Below, piece after piece: positions 29,155 through 38,396 of a DNA stretch of 64,000 nucleotides. Made by a program: the position numbers and the translations under genes. The notes under the pieces are model-generated. The model was not told the DNA's origin, did no database searches, and saw only the letters and a program-made list of their open reading frames with translations. The stretch is taken from assembly GCF_013449375.1 (NCBI RefSeq), contig NZ_JACDRR010000005.1:456156-520155 (forward strand), read 5' to 3'. This DNA comes from Pectobacterium sp. CFBP8739. GTDB lineage: Bacteria; Pseudomonadota; Gammaproteobacteria; Enterobacterales; Enterobacteriaceae. The stretch's first letter is position 1; each line of letters starts with the position of its first letter.

Positions 29155-29936
29155 TCGAACTGCTGTTTCCCGGTTGGCTGGCGGGAATATTACTGGCTAT
29201 TGCGGCAGGTCCGCTCGGTTCTTTCGTCGTCTGGCGGCGGATGTCTTACTTCGGCGATACGCTGGCACATGCCTCCTTACTTGGCATCGCTTTCGGCCTG
29301 CTGCTGAACATTAATCTGTTTGCTGCCGTCATCGCCGTGACACTCATTCTGGCTCTGGGGCTGGTCTGGCTGGAGCGGCGTCCCTATCTGGCCGTCGATA
29401 CCTTACTCGGCATCATGGCACACAGTGCCCTGTCTCTGGGGTTAGTTGTGGTTAGCCTGATGAATAACGTGCGCGTGGATCTGATGGCTTACCTGTTTGG
29501 TGATTTGCTCTCCGTCACGACAGAAGATCTGTGGGTCATCGGTGGCGGTGTGATTGTCGTTGTAGCCATTATGCGCTGGCAATGGCGCGCGCTGCTTTCG
29601 ATGACAATTAGCCCGGAGTTGGCGCACGTCGACGGCGTGAAACTACAGCGCACCAAGCTGCTCCTGATGCTGACCACCGCATTAACAATCGGTATTGCCA
29701 TGAAATTTGTTGGTGCGCTGATCATTACCTCACTGCTGATTATTCCCGCCGCTAGTGCCAGACGCTTCGCGCGGACGCCGGAACAAATGGCGAGTATCGC
29801 GATTATTGTGGGCATGATTGCCGTGACGGGCGGCCTAGCCTTCTCGGCTGGCTACAACACGCCAGCAGGGCCGTCAGTGGTGCTGTGCGCCTCGTTGCTG
29901 TTTATTGTCAGCCTGCTTAAGCGGCAACCCGTCTAG
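29151..29936 (+). CDS. znuB: Zinc ABC transporter permease ZnuB
   Basis: ZnuB is the inner-membrane channel subunit of ZnuABC. The product has 261 residues from the ATG at 29151, which overlaps the znuC stop (ATGA); the frame is open further upstream inside znuC. About eight hydrophobic segments and the family blocks '[18 protein letters not shown]' and '[20 protein letters not shown]' are visible. In E. coli ruvB follows; here a carbohydrate cassette intervenes. Confidence 0.96.
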   Translation: MIELLFPGWLAGILLAIAAGPLGSFVVWRRMSYFGDTLAHASLLGIAFGLLLNINLFAAVIAVTLILALGLVWLERRPYLAVDTLLGIMAHSALSLGLVVVSLMNNVRVDLMAYLFGDLLSVTTEDLWVIGGGVIVVVAIMRWQWRALLSMTISPELAHVDGVKLQRTKLLLMLTTALTIGIAMKFVGALIITSLLIIPAASARRFARTPEQMASIAIIVGMIAVTGGLAFSAGYNTPAGPSVVLCASLLFIVSLLKRQPV

Positions 29937-29956
29937 CCAGACGCACAATTAAAAAG

Positions 29957-29998
29957 AAAAGCCCTTCTGAGTATCTATACCAGAAGGGCTTTATATTT
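29957..29998. terminator. Bidirectional terminator between znuB and the LacI-type gene
   Basis: AAAGCCCTTCTG / CAGAAGGGCTTT forms a 12-bp stem with an 11-base loop. U-rich tails are present on both strands, serving the two convergent genes. Confidence 0.85.
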
Positions 29999-30019
29999 TG
30001 GACAGTGGATGAACCGCGT

Positions 30020-30979
30020 TTATTGCCGGTTCGCCATATCGGGAATGATTAAATCACCCCGCAAGACATACGAACCCAGCACGTCTTGTGTTTTCTCATT
30101 GAGCCAGGACACGATTCTCGCCGCCACCGCATCCATCGAATATTCAATTGCCGGTATCGCCGGAATGCCCGGAATATCGAGAGATCCCGCCAGACTGAAT
30201 ACCATGATGTCTTTTGGCACAGACTTATTAAACGCCTGAAGCTGCGTAATAACACGCTTGGCTTCCAGCTCATCCGCCACCAGCAATGCATTGAAGTTCA
30301 GCGTCGTGCTGTTATTGAGTAATACTTGCAGCGCCACCGACGACGATGAAGACGCATCCATAAAGATCAGGTTACGGTTAAACGGCAAAAAGTTATTTTC
30401 CAGCGCCCGCTTATACCCTAAGAGCACCTGTTCCGCGGAACTGCTGGCGGCGGGATTAATCAGCGCGATTTGCCGTCTTCCTTGTCTGATCAGGTAATTG
30501 CACGCCGTTTCTGTGGCAAAAGCGTGATCGAATTGCAGACTGTTCGCCGTGTCCGTCTCCATGCAATCGATCAGAATGATGTGCTTATCGGACAGATTCA
30601 GCGGAAAACGCGCGCCGATGATTAAGATGTCATCGCACAGGCCGCTGGTCAGTTCATCCAGCACGCTCATGACTTCTGCTCTGCTGCTGGCAAACCGCAA
30701 CAAGAGATGCTTTTGATGCCGGCTAAAGTGTTTTTCCAGCGCGTAAAGATAGCCAGTCGTCTGGTTGATGTTGTCCTGAGCACAAATGACGCCAATACAG
30801 CCCGTTGACTGACTCAGCAGCGATTGAGCGATGACGTTCGGCCGATATTTAAGCTCATCAACCGCTTTTAACACCGCGAGACGGCTGGCTTCCTTTACGC
30901 CGCGTGAACCGCTCAACACCCGAGAGACTGTGGCTTTAGACACCCCAGCCAAGCGCGATACATCGTTGATTGTAGACAT
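30020..30979 (-). CDS. LacI/GalR-family transcriptional regulator of the adjacent sugar cassette
   Basis: This probable repressor is of the AscG/GalR type. The product has 319 residues from the second of two adjacent ATGs, which is better spaced from AGGGG. The N-terminal helix-turn-helix and hinge read 'INDVSRLAGVSKATVSRVLSG' in part and 'YRPNVIAQSLLS'. The remaining 260 residues are a periplasmic-binding-protein-like sugar sensor, but the late region is less conserved than usual. It is divergent from the PTS EIIC gene, with a palindromic operator (31197-31212) between them, so it almost certainly controls the cassette. The inducer is unknown, probably a beta-glucoside or related disaccharide. 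Confidence 0.9.
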   Translation of the reverse strand: MSTINDVSRLAGVSKATVSRVLSGSRGVKEASRLAVLKAVDELKYRPNVIAQSLLSQSTGCIGVICAQDNINQTTGYLYALEKHFSRHQKHLLLRFASSRAEVMSVLDELTSGLCDDILIIGARFPLNLSDKHIILIDCMETDTANSLQFDHAFATETACNYLIRQGRRQIALINPAASSSAEQVLLGYKRALENNFLPFNRNLIFMDASSSSSVALQVLLNNSTTLNFNALLVADELEAKRVITQLQAFNKSVPKDIMVFSLAGSLDIPGIPAIPAIEYSMDAVAARIVSWLNEKTQDVLGSYVLRGDLIIPDMANRQ

Positions 30980-31122
30980 CATTTTCCCCTGGAAAACGCT
31001 AAATCCGACCCAAAATTCTGAACACCAACAGCGCGTGGTATTGTCCGGCAGTATAACCCTTTCTATCCGGCATGGAAACCGATTATCCGTTTCACATCCA
31101 ATAAGTATTTCTCCCCCTAAGA

Positions 31123-31138
31123 TGTGATGTAAATCTAA
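31123..31138 (+). promoter_or_regulatory. Possible CRP site upstream of the PTS EIIC gene
   Basis: TGTGATGTAAATCTAA matches the left half of the CRP consensus fully and the right half partly (TGTGA-N6-TCTAA against TCACA). Catabolite control would be expected for a PTS sugar cassette. Confidence 0.3.
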
Positions 31139-31196
31139 TTAATATCGTCAGAAATCATCACACATTGACCGCCATCACACTTCCCTTTTCTTTGCA

Positions 31197-31212
31197 TGGA
31201 AAACGGTTTCCA
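31197..31212. promoter_or_regulatory. LacI-family operator
   Basis: TGGAAAACGGTTTCCA is a 16-bp near-perfect palindrome with the GGAAA..TTTCC arms and central CG typical of GalR/AscG-type operators. It sits in the gap between the regulator and EIIC. Confidence 0.7.
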
Positions 31213-31437
31213 TATGATATCCAATCATCGTGGCAATAACTTTTTACATTCTGCCTGGCAGAAAATGCGGTCCGCTGCGGAAAAAGTAATGGGTATAGGC
31301 TCACGTTCATAACAGGCGGCCATTCGCGATATCGCCGTAACATATTGAGATACCATGCATCACGGCATAAAACGTGGCGATAGCATACTTGGTGACGATC
31401 TGCCGCTGCTGCGGCGACACACAAGAAAGGTGTTCAC

Positions 31438-32766
31438 ATGGGTTCCTTATATCAATCAACGATTGCTGCGATCGAACAATCGATTACCCCGCTGGCCGGG
31501 CGTTTAGGACAACAAAAATATGTGATCGCTATCCGCGATGGCTTTACCGCTGCCCTCCCCTTTATGATCATCGGCTCATTTATGCTGGTGTTTATTTTCC
31601 CTCCCTTTTCCGCCGATACCACCGTCGAATTTGCCCGTACTTGGCTCGATTTTTCTATCACCTATCGCGCACAGCTGATGCTGCCTTTCGAACTGAGTAT
31701 GGGGCTAATGACATTTTTCATCTCCGTAGGTGTCGGTGCCAGCCTGGGACGACAGCTTAATCTCGACTCCGTCATGTCCGGTCTATTGGCGTTTATGGCT
31801 TTCCTGCTCGTCGCCGCCCCTTACGCCGATAACAAAATTTCTACCGAGTACCTGTCAGGACAAGGGATCTTCACCGCCTTACTGACGTCCATCTACGCCA
31901 CCCGTGTTTATGCGGCGCTGAAGCAGCACAAGATTACCATCCGCTTGCCAAAAGAAGTGCCGACGGGGGTCGCCCGTTCGTTTGAAATCCTCATTCCCGT
32001 GTTAGTGATTGTCGCGACACTGCACCCGCTCAATCTTTTCATTGAAGCAAAAACAGGCATGATCATTCCCGAAGCGATTATGCACCTGCTGGCACCGCTG
32101 GTGTCCGCCTCCGACTCGCTGCCAGCCATTCTTCTGTCCGTGCTGCTGTGCCAGCTTTTCTGGTTCTCAGGGATCCACGGTTCGCTGATTGTCACCGGCA
32201 TCATGAACCCATTCTGGATGACCAATCTGGCCGTGAATCAGGCCGCGCTGGCGGCTGGCGACGTCTTGCCACATATCTATTTACAGGGCTTTTGGGATCA
32301 CTATCTATTGATTGGCGGCGTCGGCTCGACGCTGCCGCTGGCCTTCCTGCTGTTACGTAGCAAGGTAGCGCAGTTACGAACCATCGGCCGAATGGGCGTT
32401 GTACCGAGCTTCTTTAACATTAACGAACCGATTATGTTTGGCGCGCCCATCATCATGAACCCGATGTTATTCCTCCCCTTTGTTTTCGTCCCAATAGTGA
32501 ATGCCGTACTGGCTTACACCGCAACCAGAATGGGGTGGCTGGCGCAAGTGGTATCGCTCACACCCTGGACAACACCGGCCCCCATTGGCGCATCGTGGGC
32601 CGCAAACTGGAGTTTCAGCCCGCTAATTATGTGCCTGCTGTGCATGGTATTTTCCGCACTGATGTATTTGCCGTTTCTGCGCGCCTACGAACGGACGTTA
32701 ATAAAAACCGAGGAGCAAAAAATACAGGGTGATTTATCGCTGACAAAAACGGTGAGTAGTAATTAA
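31438..32766 (+). CDS. PTS system EIIC component, lactose/cellobiose family
   Basis: The membrane channel of a phosphotransferase system, with 442 residues and about ten hydrophobic segments. Family features are the N-terminal 'KYVIAIRDGFTAALPFMIIG' region, 'FWFSGIHGSLIVTGIMNPFW' in the central part and 'PSFFNINEPIMFGAPIIMNP' in the sugar-binding loop, as in ChbC and CelB. It carries no fused EIIB or EIIA domain. The EIIA gene follows, but no EIIB gene is in the window, so phosphotransfer must use a partner encoded elsewhere. The substrate is probably a beta-linked disaccharide or aryl-glucoside. Confidence 0.93.
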   Translation: MGSLYQSTIAAIEQSITPLAGRLGQQKYVIAIRDGFTAALPFMIIGSFMLVFIFPPFSADTTVEFARTWLDFSITYRAQLMLPFELSMGLMTFFISVGVGASLGRQLNLDSVMSGLLAFMAFLLVAAPYADNKISTEYLSGQGIFTALLTSIYATRVYAALKQHKITIRLPKEVPTGVARSFEILIPVLVIVATLHPLNLFIEAKTGMIIPEAIMHLLAPLVSASDSLPAILLSVLLCQLFWFSGIHGSLIVTGIMNPFWMTNLAVNQAALAAGDVLPHIYLQGFWDHYLLIGGVGSTLPLAFLLLRSKVAQLRTIGRMGVVPSFFNINEPIMFGAPIIMNPMLFLPFVFVPIVNAVLAYTATRMGWLAQVVSLTPWTTPAPIGASWAANWSFSPLIMCLLCMVFSALMYLPFLRAYERTLIKTEEQKIQGDLSLTKTVSSN

Positions 32767-32929
32767 TGGCATAAATAAAGAACTCGCCAAAGAAATTAAA
32801 TAAAAAGGAAAATAACGCATTCAGTGTCGAGATATTTTTATTATTCATATTCACTGGCCTGAATGCTATTTAAGAACGCAGCATAGAAAATACGTGCTGC
32901 GAATATTCGTTCGCATAAAAATAGGTCAT

Positions 32930-33238
32930 ATGATGATTACATTAGAAGATGCAGTAATGGAAATTATCGTCAATGCTGGGCAGTCACGCAGCCTGTGTTT
33001 TGAGGCGCTACACGCTGCGCGTAACGGCAACATTGATGAAGCCAAGAATCTGTTGAAGGAGGCCGATGGTTACGCGCGCAAAGCCCACCAAATGCAGACA
33101 CAACTGATCGAACAGGATGCAGGAGAAGCCAGACAGCCGATGACATTGATTATGGTTCATGCTCAAGACCATTTAATGACATCCCTGCTCGCCCGCGAAT
33201 TATCAGAAGAGATTATTCATCTATACCAAAGAAAATAG
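32930..33238 (+). CDS. PTS system EIIA component, lactose/cellobiose family
   Basis: The soluble phosphocarrier that passes phosphate from HPr to EIIB. The product has 102 residues from the ATG at 32930; the frame is open 12 codons upstream without homology. The phosphorylated histidine is H77 in 'IMVHAQDHLMTSLLARE', the signature of this family, and 'IIVNAGQSRSLCFEAL' is the usual N-terminal helix. E. coli ChbA is slightly longer at the N-terminus. It lies 163 bases after EIIC in the same direction. Confidence 0.93.
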   Translation: MMITLEDAVMEIIVNAGQSRSLCFEALHAARNGNIDEAKNLLKEADGYARKAHQMQTQLIEQDAGEARQPMTLIMVHAQDHLMTSLLARELSEEIIHLYQRK

Positions 33239-33404
33239 TTCATTTTAATACCCTTATAGGGAGGGTCGATTACGTCAGTTATTTAATTACGCTGTACCCG
33301 TTAAAAAAATAACAATCACCTTGTTCTGAGCGTCGTGCCATTACTCACGCTAATCAGAGCGGGATGGTTATTGTCTGAAAATAACTTACCGAATTGAGAT
33401 GACT

Positions 33405-34784
33405 ATGACAAATTCCAAAAAACTGCCCGTTACGCTGGCGGTGCTGGCTGCCCTTTGCTCCGGTTCCGCATTCGCACAAGAAATGATTACTCAGGAGCAA
33501 TTGGATCGCATCGTTGCTCAGGCAGTGGAAAAAGCGCTGGCGGAGCGTCAGACCAAATTAGATGCCATCGCCAGTAAACAGGTCGACCCGCTGACCACGC
33601 CGGATGCGTCCAAGACGCCTGACATGGCGATCCCCTATGGCATCAACTTTACCGGCTATGCTCGCTACGGTGCGCAATTCCAGAGCGGTGACCAGAAATA
33701 TGTCGCGGTCGATGGCTCCTATAACGGGGCTTCCGCGCTGGGTCGTCTGGGTAACGAAGGCAATGGCGGTGAATTCCAGCTTTCCAAAGCGTTCAAGGGG
33801 GATAACGGCGCAATCTGGGATGTCGTCGTGATGATCGACCATTGGGGTGACGAAGTTAACCTGAAAAAAGCCTATGCGGGCGTCACCAACCTTTTTGCCT
33901 CTCAGCCAAATGCCTATCTCTGGGCCGGCCGTGATTTCCACCAGCGTCCACAGCAGGGTATCAATGATTACTTTTGGATGAACCATGACGGTCAGGGCGC
34001 AGGGATAAAGAATTTTGAGCTCGGCGGCATTCAATTCGATGTCGCGGCCGTCGCGGCCGTCGAATCCTGTAACCCTGAAGTCATCACGAATAATGCGAAT
34101 CCGTCACGCATCACCTGTACCGGCAGTTCCGGCACGGGCGATAAGGGCAATTACGCGCTCACCTCCAAAGTGCATGGCATTAAGCTGGGGCCGTTGGATC
34201 TTGCGCTGTACGCGAACTACGGTTTTGATTCCAAAGCGGTGGATAGCGACGCGCGACTGAAAGCCTGGCAAGGCGGCGCGGTGCTGAGCCATACGGGGAA
34301 AAATAGCCTCAATCAGTTTATCACCCGCTATTCGGATAATGCCGATAACAGCGTTTACAACAAAACGAACAACCTGAAAACTTTCTACGCCAGCTTCGAA
34401 GGTAAGTACAAATTTACCCCGCAAACGCAGGTCGAATACCTGCTGGCCTATCACGACTACTCAAATGACTCCGCAAGTCAGGACGATCGTCGCAACTATA
34501 ATGCCATCGTGCGCCCGATGTATTTCTGGAATGACGTGCATTCCACCTGGCTCGAAGCTGGCTATCAGCACGTAGATTATGGTCAGGGGGGTGACAATAA
34601 AGGATGGAAACTGACGCTTTCCCAGAATGTCTCGATCGCGATGGGACCGGAATTCAGACCGATGTTGCGCTTCTATGTCACTGGCGGAAAAGTGGATAAC
34701 AAACACACCGCGCGGACAACCACCGGCGTCAACACGACGCTCGATTCGTTCAACGTTGGGGCAATGTGGGAAGCTTGGTTCTAG
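33405..34784 (+). CDS. LamB-family outer-membrane sugar porin
   Basis: A maltoporin-type trimeric beta-barrel for oligosaccharide uptake. The product has 459 residues from the ATG at 33405; another ATG at 33399 overlaps the only Shine-Dalgarno-like GAG. The signal peptide ends at 'SGSAFA'. A short coiled-coil-like segment ('LDRIVAQAVEKALAERQ') precedes the barrel, as in ScrY and BglH. Barrel landmarks are 'GINFTGYARYGAQF', 'AYLWAGRDFHQRPQQGINDYFWMN' in part, and a terminal aromatic residue in 'GAMWEAWF'. It belongs with the upstream PTS genes and probably admits their substrate. Confidence 0.93.
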   Translation: MTNSKKLPVTLAVLAALCSGSAFAQEMITQEQLDRIVAQAVEKALAERQTKLDAIASKQVDPLTTPDASKTPDMAIPYGINFTGYARYGAQFQSGDQKYVAVDGSYNGASALGRLGNEGNGGEFQLSKAFKGDNGAIWDVVVMIDHWGDEVNLKKAYAGVTNLFASQPNAYLWAGRDFHQRPQQGINDYFWMNHDGQGAGIKNFELGGIQFDVAAVAAVESCNPEVITNNANPSRITCTGSSGTGDKGNYALTSKVHGIKLGPLDLALYANYGFDSKAVDSDARLKAWQGGAVLSHTGKNSLNQFITRYSDNADNSVYNKTNNLKTFYASFEGKYKFTPQTQVEYLLAYHDYSNDSASQDDRRNYNAIVRPMYFWNDVHSTWLEAGYQHVDYGQGGDNKGWKLTLSQNVSIAMGPEFRPMLRFYVTGGKVDNKHTARTTTGVNTTLDSFNVGAMWEAWF

Positions 34785-34795
34785 TCTCATAAACT

Positions 34796-34819
34796 CAGGG
34801 AGACCCTATGGTCTCCCTG
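34796..34819. terminator. Hairpin between the porin gene and ruvB
   Basis: CAGGGAGACC / GGTCTCCCTG forms a perfect 10-bp stem with a 4-base loop between convergent genes. There is no clear U-tract on either strand. Confidence 0.5.
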
Positions 34820-34855
34820 AACGTGGGCAATGTAGGGAAACGTGCGCAGATGACG

Positions 34856-35860
34856 CTACTCCTCGCGCGTTAAGCCAAAGTGCCGATAGGCATGCGGCGT
34901 CGCCATCCGACCGCGCGGCGTACGCTGAATGAACCCTTGCTGAATCAGAAACGGCTCCAACACGTCTTCAATGGTTTCGCGTTCTTCGCCAATCGCGGCC
35001 GCTAAGTTATCCAGCCCAACGGGGCCACCCATGAATTTATCGATGATCGCCAACAGCAGCTTGCGGTCCATGTAGTCAAACCCTTCGGTATCCACCGCCA
35101 GCATATCCAGCGCCTGCATCGCCACGGTTCCGGTAATTGCCCCTTCTGACTTCACCTCCGAAAAATCACGTACCCGGCGTAGTAAGCGGTTGGCAATACG
35201 CGGTGTACCGCGCGAACGACGTGCCACTTCAAGCGCCCCATCCGATGTCAGATCCAGCCCTAAACACTGTGCGCTGCGGCCAACGATATACTGGAGATCG
35301 GTGACGTTATAAAACTCCAGACGTTGCACAATGCCGAAACGATCGCGCAACGGCGAGGTTAACGAGCCCGCACGCGTCGTTGCACCAATCAGCGTAAAAG
35401 GCGGTAAGTCGAGTTTGATCGACCGAGCAGCAGGCCCTTCACCGATCATGATATCCAACTGATAATCTTCCATTGCTGGGTACAGCACTTCTTCCACAAC
35501 GGGCGACAAACGATGGATTTCATCGATGAACAGCACATCATGCGGTTCAAGGTTGGTCAGCAGCGCGGCAAGATCACCGGCTTTTTCCAGCACCGGACCC
35601 GACGTTGTGCGCATATTCACGCCCATCTCATTGGCGACAATATTCGCCAATGTCGTTTTTCCCAAACCGGGAGGGCCAAAAATGAGCAGATGATCCAGCG
35701 CATCCCCGCGTTTGCGCGCCGCCTGAATAAAAATTTCCATCTGCTCACGCACCTGCGGCTGCCCCACATATTCGGTGAGCAGCTTAGGCCGCATCGCACG
35801 GTCAAGAAACTCTTCTTCTGGAACGGCGTCAGCGGAAATTAAACGATCGGCTTCTATCAT
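34856..35860 (-). CDS. ruvB: Holliday junction branch-migration ATPase RuvB
   Basis: RuvB is the hexameric AAA+ motor that, with RuvA, drives branch migration in recombination repair. The product has 334 residues from the ATG at 35860 ('[18 protein letters not shown]'); the frame runs ten codons upstream into the end of ruvA. Walker A is '[11 protein letters not shown]' and Walker B 'LFIDEIHRL'. The C-terminal winged helix ends '[16 protein letters not shown]'. It lies just 7 bases downstream of ruvA. No SOS box was examined in detail upstream of ruvA. Confidence 0.97.
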   Translation of the reverse strand: MIEADRLISADAVPEEEFLDRAMRPKLLTEYVGQPQVREQMEIFIQAARKRGDALDHLLIFGPPGLGKTTLANIVANEMGVNMRTTSGPVLEKAGDLAALLTNLEPHDVLFIDEIHRLSPVVEEVLYPAMEDYQLDIMIGEGPAARSIKLDLPPFTLIGATTRAGSLTSPLRDRFGIVQRLEFYNVTDLQYIVGRSAQCLGLDLTSDGALEVARRSRGTPRIANRLLRRVRDFSEVKSEGAITGTVAMQALDMLAVDTEGFDYMDRKLLLAIIDKFMGGPVGLDNLAAAIGEERETIEDVLEPFLIQQGFIQRTPRGRMATPHAYRHFGLTREE

Positions 35861-35867
35861 GAATACC

Positions 35868-36485
35868 TCACAGCGCCGCGCGCAGTGCATCCCTGATTAG
35901 GGTTTCACAGTCAGCGTCGGGACGCGCAATCTTGGAAATCATGCGGCTAGCTTCCTGTGGTTTATAACCCAACGCAACCAATGCTGCTGCGGCTTCCGCT
36001 TCAGGATCGCTGGTGCGGCTCTCCACACTCGCAGGCGACGCCAGCGGAATATCGCTGACCGGATTGAACAGATCGCCACTCAAGCCCTTGAAGCGATCTT
36101 TCATTTCAACGACTAACCTTTCCGCCGTTTTTTTACCGACGCCAGGGAGCTTAACCAGCGCACCGATTTCTTCGCGTTCAACCGCGCTGACAAACTGCGT
36201 CGCGGACATGCCTGAGAGAATCGCCAGCGCCAGCTTCGGCCCAACACCATTCACTTTAATCAGCTCACGGAACAGCGCCCTCTCCTGCTTATCGTTAAAA
36301 CCGAACAGCAGTTGCGCATCTTCACGAACCACGAAATGGGTAAAGATAATCGCTTCCTGATTGAGTTCAGGGAGTTCGTAAAAGCACGTCATCGGCATAT
36401 GGACTTCGTAACCCACGCCGTTAGCTTCTATCAGCACCTGCGGCGGCTGTTTTTCCAGGATAATGCCTCTGAGACGACCTATCAC
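35868..36485 (-). CDS. ruvA: Holliday junction DNA-binding protein RuvA
   Basis: RuvA tetramers hold the four-way junction for RuvB. The product has 205 residues with a GTG start preceded by AAGGAA. '[20 protein letters not shown]' opens the OB fold. Two helix-hairpin-helix motifs are visible ('[16 protein letters not shown]', '[16 protein letters not shown]'). The C-terminal domain III ends '[19 protein letters not shown]'. It forms an operon with ruvB. Confidence 0.97.
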   Translation of the reverse strand: MIGRLRGIILEKQPPQVLIEANGVGYEVHMPMTCFYELPELNQEAIIFTHFVVREDAQLLFGFNDKQERALFRELIKVNGVGPKLALAILSGMSATQFVSAVEREEIGALVKLPGVGKKTAERLVVEMKDRFKGLSGDLFNPVSDIPLASPASVESRTSDPEAEAAAALVALGYKPQEASRMISKIARPDADCETLIRDALRAAL

Positions 36486-36543
36486 GTTGCGCTTCCTTTT
36501 ACTTAGGGAATGAATGGCTTGATGTATGACGAGTATATAACAT

Positions 36544-36569
36544 AAAAAAGGCTGGATGAATATCCAGCC
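36544..36569 (-). terminator. Terminator after ruvC
   Basis: GGCTGGAT / ATCCAGCC forms an 8-bp stem with a GAAT loop followed by six Us on the minus strand. It separates the yebC-ruvC transcript from ruvAB. Confidence 0.85.
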
Positions 36570-36576
36570 TCCTGTT

Positions 36577-37098
36577 TCAGCGCAGTCGTCCTGCCAGTGG
36601 GTTCACTTTCGCCGCCGACGTGCGCAGCAGGCTTTGACTGAAGTGGCAATGGGTGATGGCTATCGCCAGCGCATCGGCAGCATCCGCCTGTGGGCTAGCT
36701 GACAGTTTCAGCAACGAGCGAACCATATGCTGCACCTGCTTTTTATCCGCCGCCCCCGTCCCTACCACGGTTTGTTTAACCAAACGCGCAGCGTATTCAA
36801 ACACGGGCAGATCCTGGTTCACGCCCGCGACAATCGCCACACCGCGTGCCTGCCCCAGTTTCAAAGCTGAATCTGGGTTTTTCGCCATGAAAACCTGCTC
36901 AATCGCCATACAGTCTGGGCGAAATTGCGTGATGATTTCACTGACGCCAGCGTAAATCAGCTTCAGTCGCGTGGGCATATCATCCACCACGGTGCGAATA
37001 CAGCCGCTACCGAGATACGTCAAATGACGTCCCTGCTGACGGATAATGCCATAACCCGTCACGCGCGAACCGGGGTCGATGCCGACTATTATTGTCAT
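36577..37098 (-). CDS. ruvC: Holliday junction resolvase RuvC
   Basis: RuvC is the dimeric endonuclease that cuts Holliday junctions. The product has 173 residues. The acidic catalytic residues are visible as D7 in '[13 protein letters not shown]', the glutamate in '[12 protein letters not shown]' and the aspartates in '[14 protein letters not shown]'. It follows yebC by about 60 bases, as in E. coli. Confidence 0.97.
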   Translation of the reverse strand: MTIIVGIDPGSRVTGYGIIRQQGRHLTYLGSGCIRTVVDDMPTRLKLIYAGVSEIITQFRPDCMAIEQVFMAKNPDSALKLGQARGVAIVAGVNQDLPVFEYAARLVKQTVVGTGAADKKQVQHMVRSLLKLSASPQADAADALAIAITHCHFSQSLLRTSAAKVNPLAGRLR

Positions 37099-37161
37099 CG
37101 TGCCGCTCCGCCGATTCGCCCGTATGGATAGCCGTTGCTACTCTGCATGACCGACCTGCGA

Positions 37162-37905
37162 TTACAGCAGTTCAGCCACCTCATCGGAGATCTCACCGTT
37201 GTGGTAAACCTCCTGCACATCGTCGCAATCTTCCAGCATGTCGATGAGACGCATCAGTTTCGGCGCGGTTTCCGCATCCATATCCGCTTTGGTGGACGGG
37301 ATCATGGAGACTTCAGCCGACTCCGCTTTCAGACCCGCCGCATCCAGCGCATCTTTCACGTTACCGAACGTTTCCCACGGCGTGAAGACGTCAATCGCAC
37401 CGTCGTCATACGTCACAACATCGTCCGCGCCCGCTTCCAGCGCCGCATCCATCACCGCATCTTCATCCAGACCTGGCGCGTAAGAAATAACGCCTTTCTT
37501 GGTGAAAAGGTACGAAACGGAACCATCCGTCCCCAGGTTACCACCGGTTTTTGTAAACGCATGGCGTACTTCGGAAACGGTACGGTTACGGTTATCACTC
37601 AAGCACTCCACCATGACAGCGGTGCCGCCCGGGCCGTAACCTTCGTAAATGATGGTTTCCATGTTGGCATCTTCGTCACCGCCGACGCCACGGGCAATCG
37701 CACGGTTCAGGGTATCGCGCGTCATGTTGTTGGACAGGGCTTTATCGATCGCGGCGCGCAGACGTGGGTTAGACCCCGGATCGCCACCGCCCAAACGGGC
37801 TGCGGTAACCAGTTCACGGATAATCTTGGTAAAGATTTTACCGCGTTTGGCGTCCTGTGCTGCTTTACGATGCTTTGTGTTAGCCCACTTACTATGACCT
37901 GCCAT
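37162..37905 (-). CDS. yebC: YebC/TACO1-family protein
   Basis: The product has 247 residues and is conserved end to end: '[22 protein letters not shown]' in part at the start and '[12 protein letters not shown]' with '[16 protein letters not shown]' near the end. This family was long annotated as a DNA-binding regulator. Bacterial and mitochondrial members are now linked to ribosome function at difficult peptide sequences. It lies between nudB and ruvC on the same strand. Confidence 0.96.
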   Translation of the reverse strand: MAGHSKWANTKHRKAAQDAKRGKIFTKIIRELVTAARLGGGDPGSNPRLRAAIDKALSNNMTRDTLNRAIARGVGGDEDANMETIIYEGYGPGGTAVMVECLSDNRNRTVSEVRHAFTKTGGNLGTDGSVSYLFTKKGVISYAPGLDEDAVMDAALEAGADDVVTYDDGAIDVFTPWETFGNVKDALDAAGLKAESAEVSMIPSTKADMDAETAPKLMRLIDMLEDCDDVQEVYHNGEISDEVAELL

Positions 37906-37928
37906 AAAAATCTCCGAAAAAAGCCTGT

Positions 37929-38396
37929 TCAGGCCGGATAAATAACAAATTCCTCAATCGCCTGCCGATTGCTCCAGGATTTGGTCAACTGTGCCGCGTG
38001 GGGCACGTCCAACCACTGGTAAGCAAGGTGCTCGGATAACTGCACCTCGCGCTCAGCAGGTAACGCCAGACAAAACCAGTGTTCGGTATTGTGCGTTACT
38101 CCCGGCGCATAGCGACGTCTCAAATGAGCAAATAGCTCAAACTCAATACAGCGTTGACAGTCAAAGAGTGATAACGCTTCTGCGGATATATCAATGTTAA
38201 CTTCTTCTTTGACTTCACGCTGTGCGGCATACGGCGCACTTTCCCCTTCTTCTATGCTGCCGGTTACCGACTGCCAAAATTCAGGATCGTCACGCCGCTG
38301 CAACATCAGCACCCGCCCGGTGTCGCGGGCATAGATCACCACCAGAACCGAAACGGGTCGCTTATATACCATCTTATTCGTTCTCGGATTTTCCAT
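37929..38396 (-). CDS. nudB: Dihydroneopterin triphosphate diphosphatase NudB
   Basis: NudB removes pyrophosphate from 7,8-dihydroneopterin triphosphate, an early step of folate synthesis. The product has 155 residues. The Nudix box is visible as '[20 protein letters not shown]' followed by V. The start is uncertain. The ATG at 38396 overlaps the end of aspS by 23 bases and has CAGG directly upstream. The ATG at 38372 ('[12 protein letters not shown]') matches the E. coli N-terminus better but lacks a good ribosome binding site. Confidence 0.93.
   Translation of the reverse strand: MENPRTNKMVYKRPVSVLVVIYARDTGRVLMLQRRDDPEFWQSVTGSIEEGESAPYAAQREVKEEVNIDISAEALSLFDCQRCIEFELFAHLRRRYAPGVTHNTEHWFCLALPAEREVQLSEHLAYQWLDVPHAAQLTKSWSNRQAIEEFVIYPA

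Larger units (their letters stand above)
30980..31437. other. Divergent control region of the sugar cassette
   Basis: A 458-base gap with a strong LacI-type palindrome (31197-31212), a weaker related one (31071-31097 region, GGAAACC..CCGTTTC), and a CRP-like sequence (31123-31138). An 88-codon minus-strand frame here has no ribosome binding site or homology and I do not regard it as a gene. Confidence 0.5.

Noticed and set aside
31158..31424. 88-codon minus-strand frame in the divergent control region
   Set aside because: It covers the LacI-type operator, has no ribosome binding site and no homology.
37135..37941. A 268-codon plus-strand frame
   Set aside because: Antisense to yebC across its length; composition is that of a shadow frame and there is no homology.
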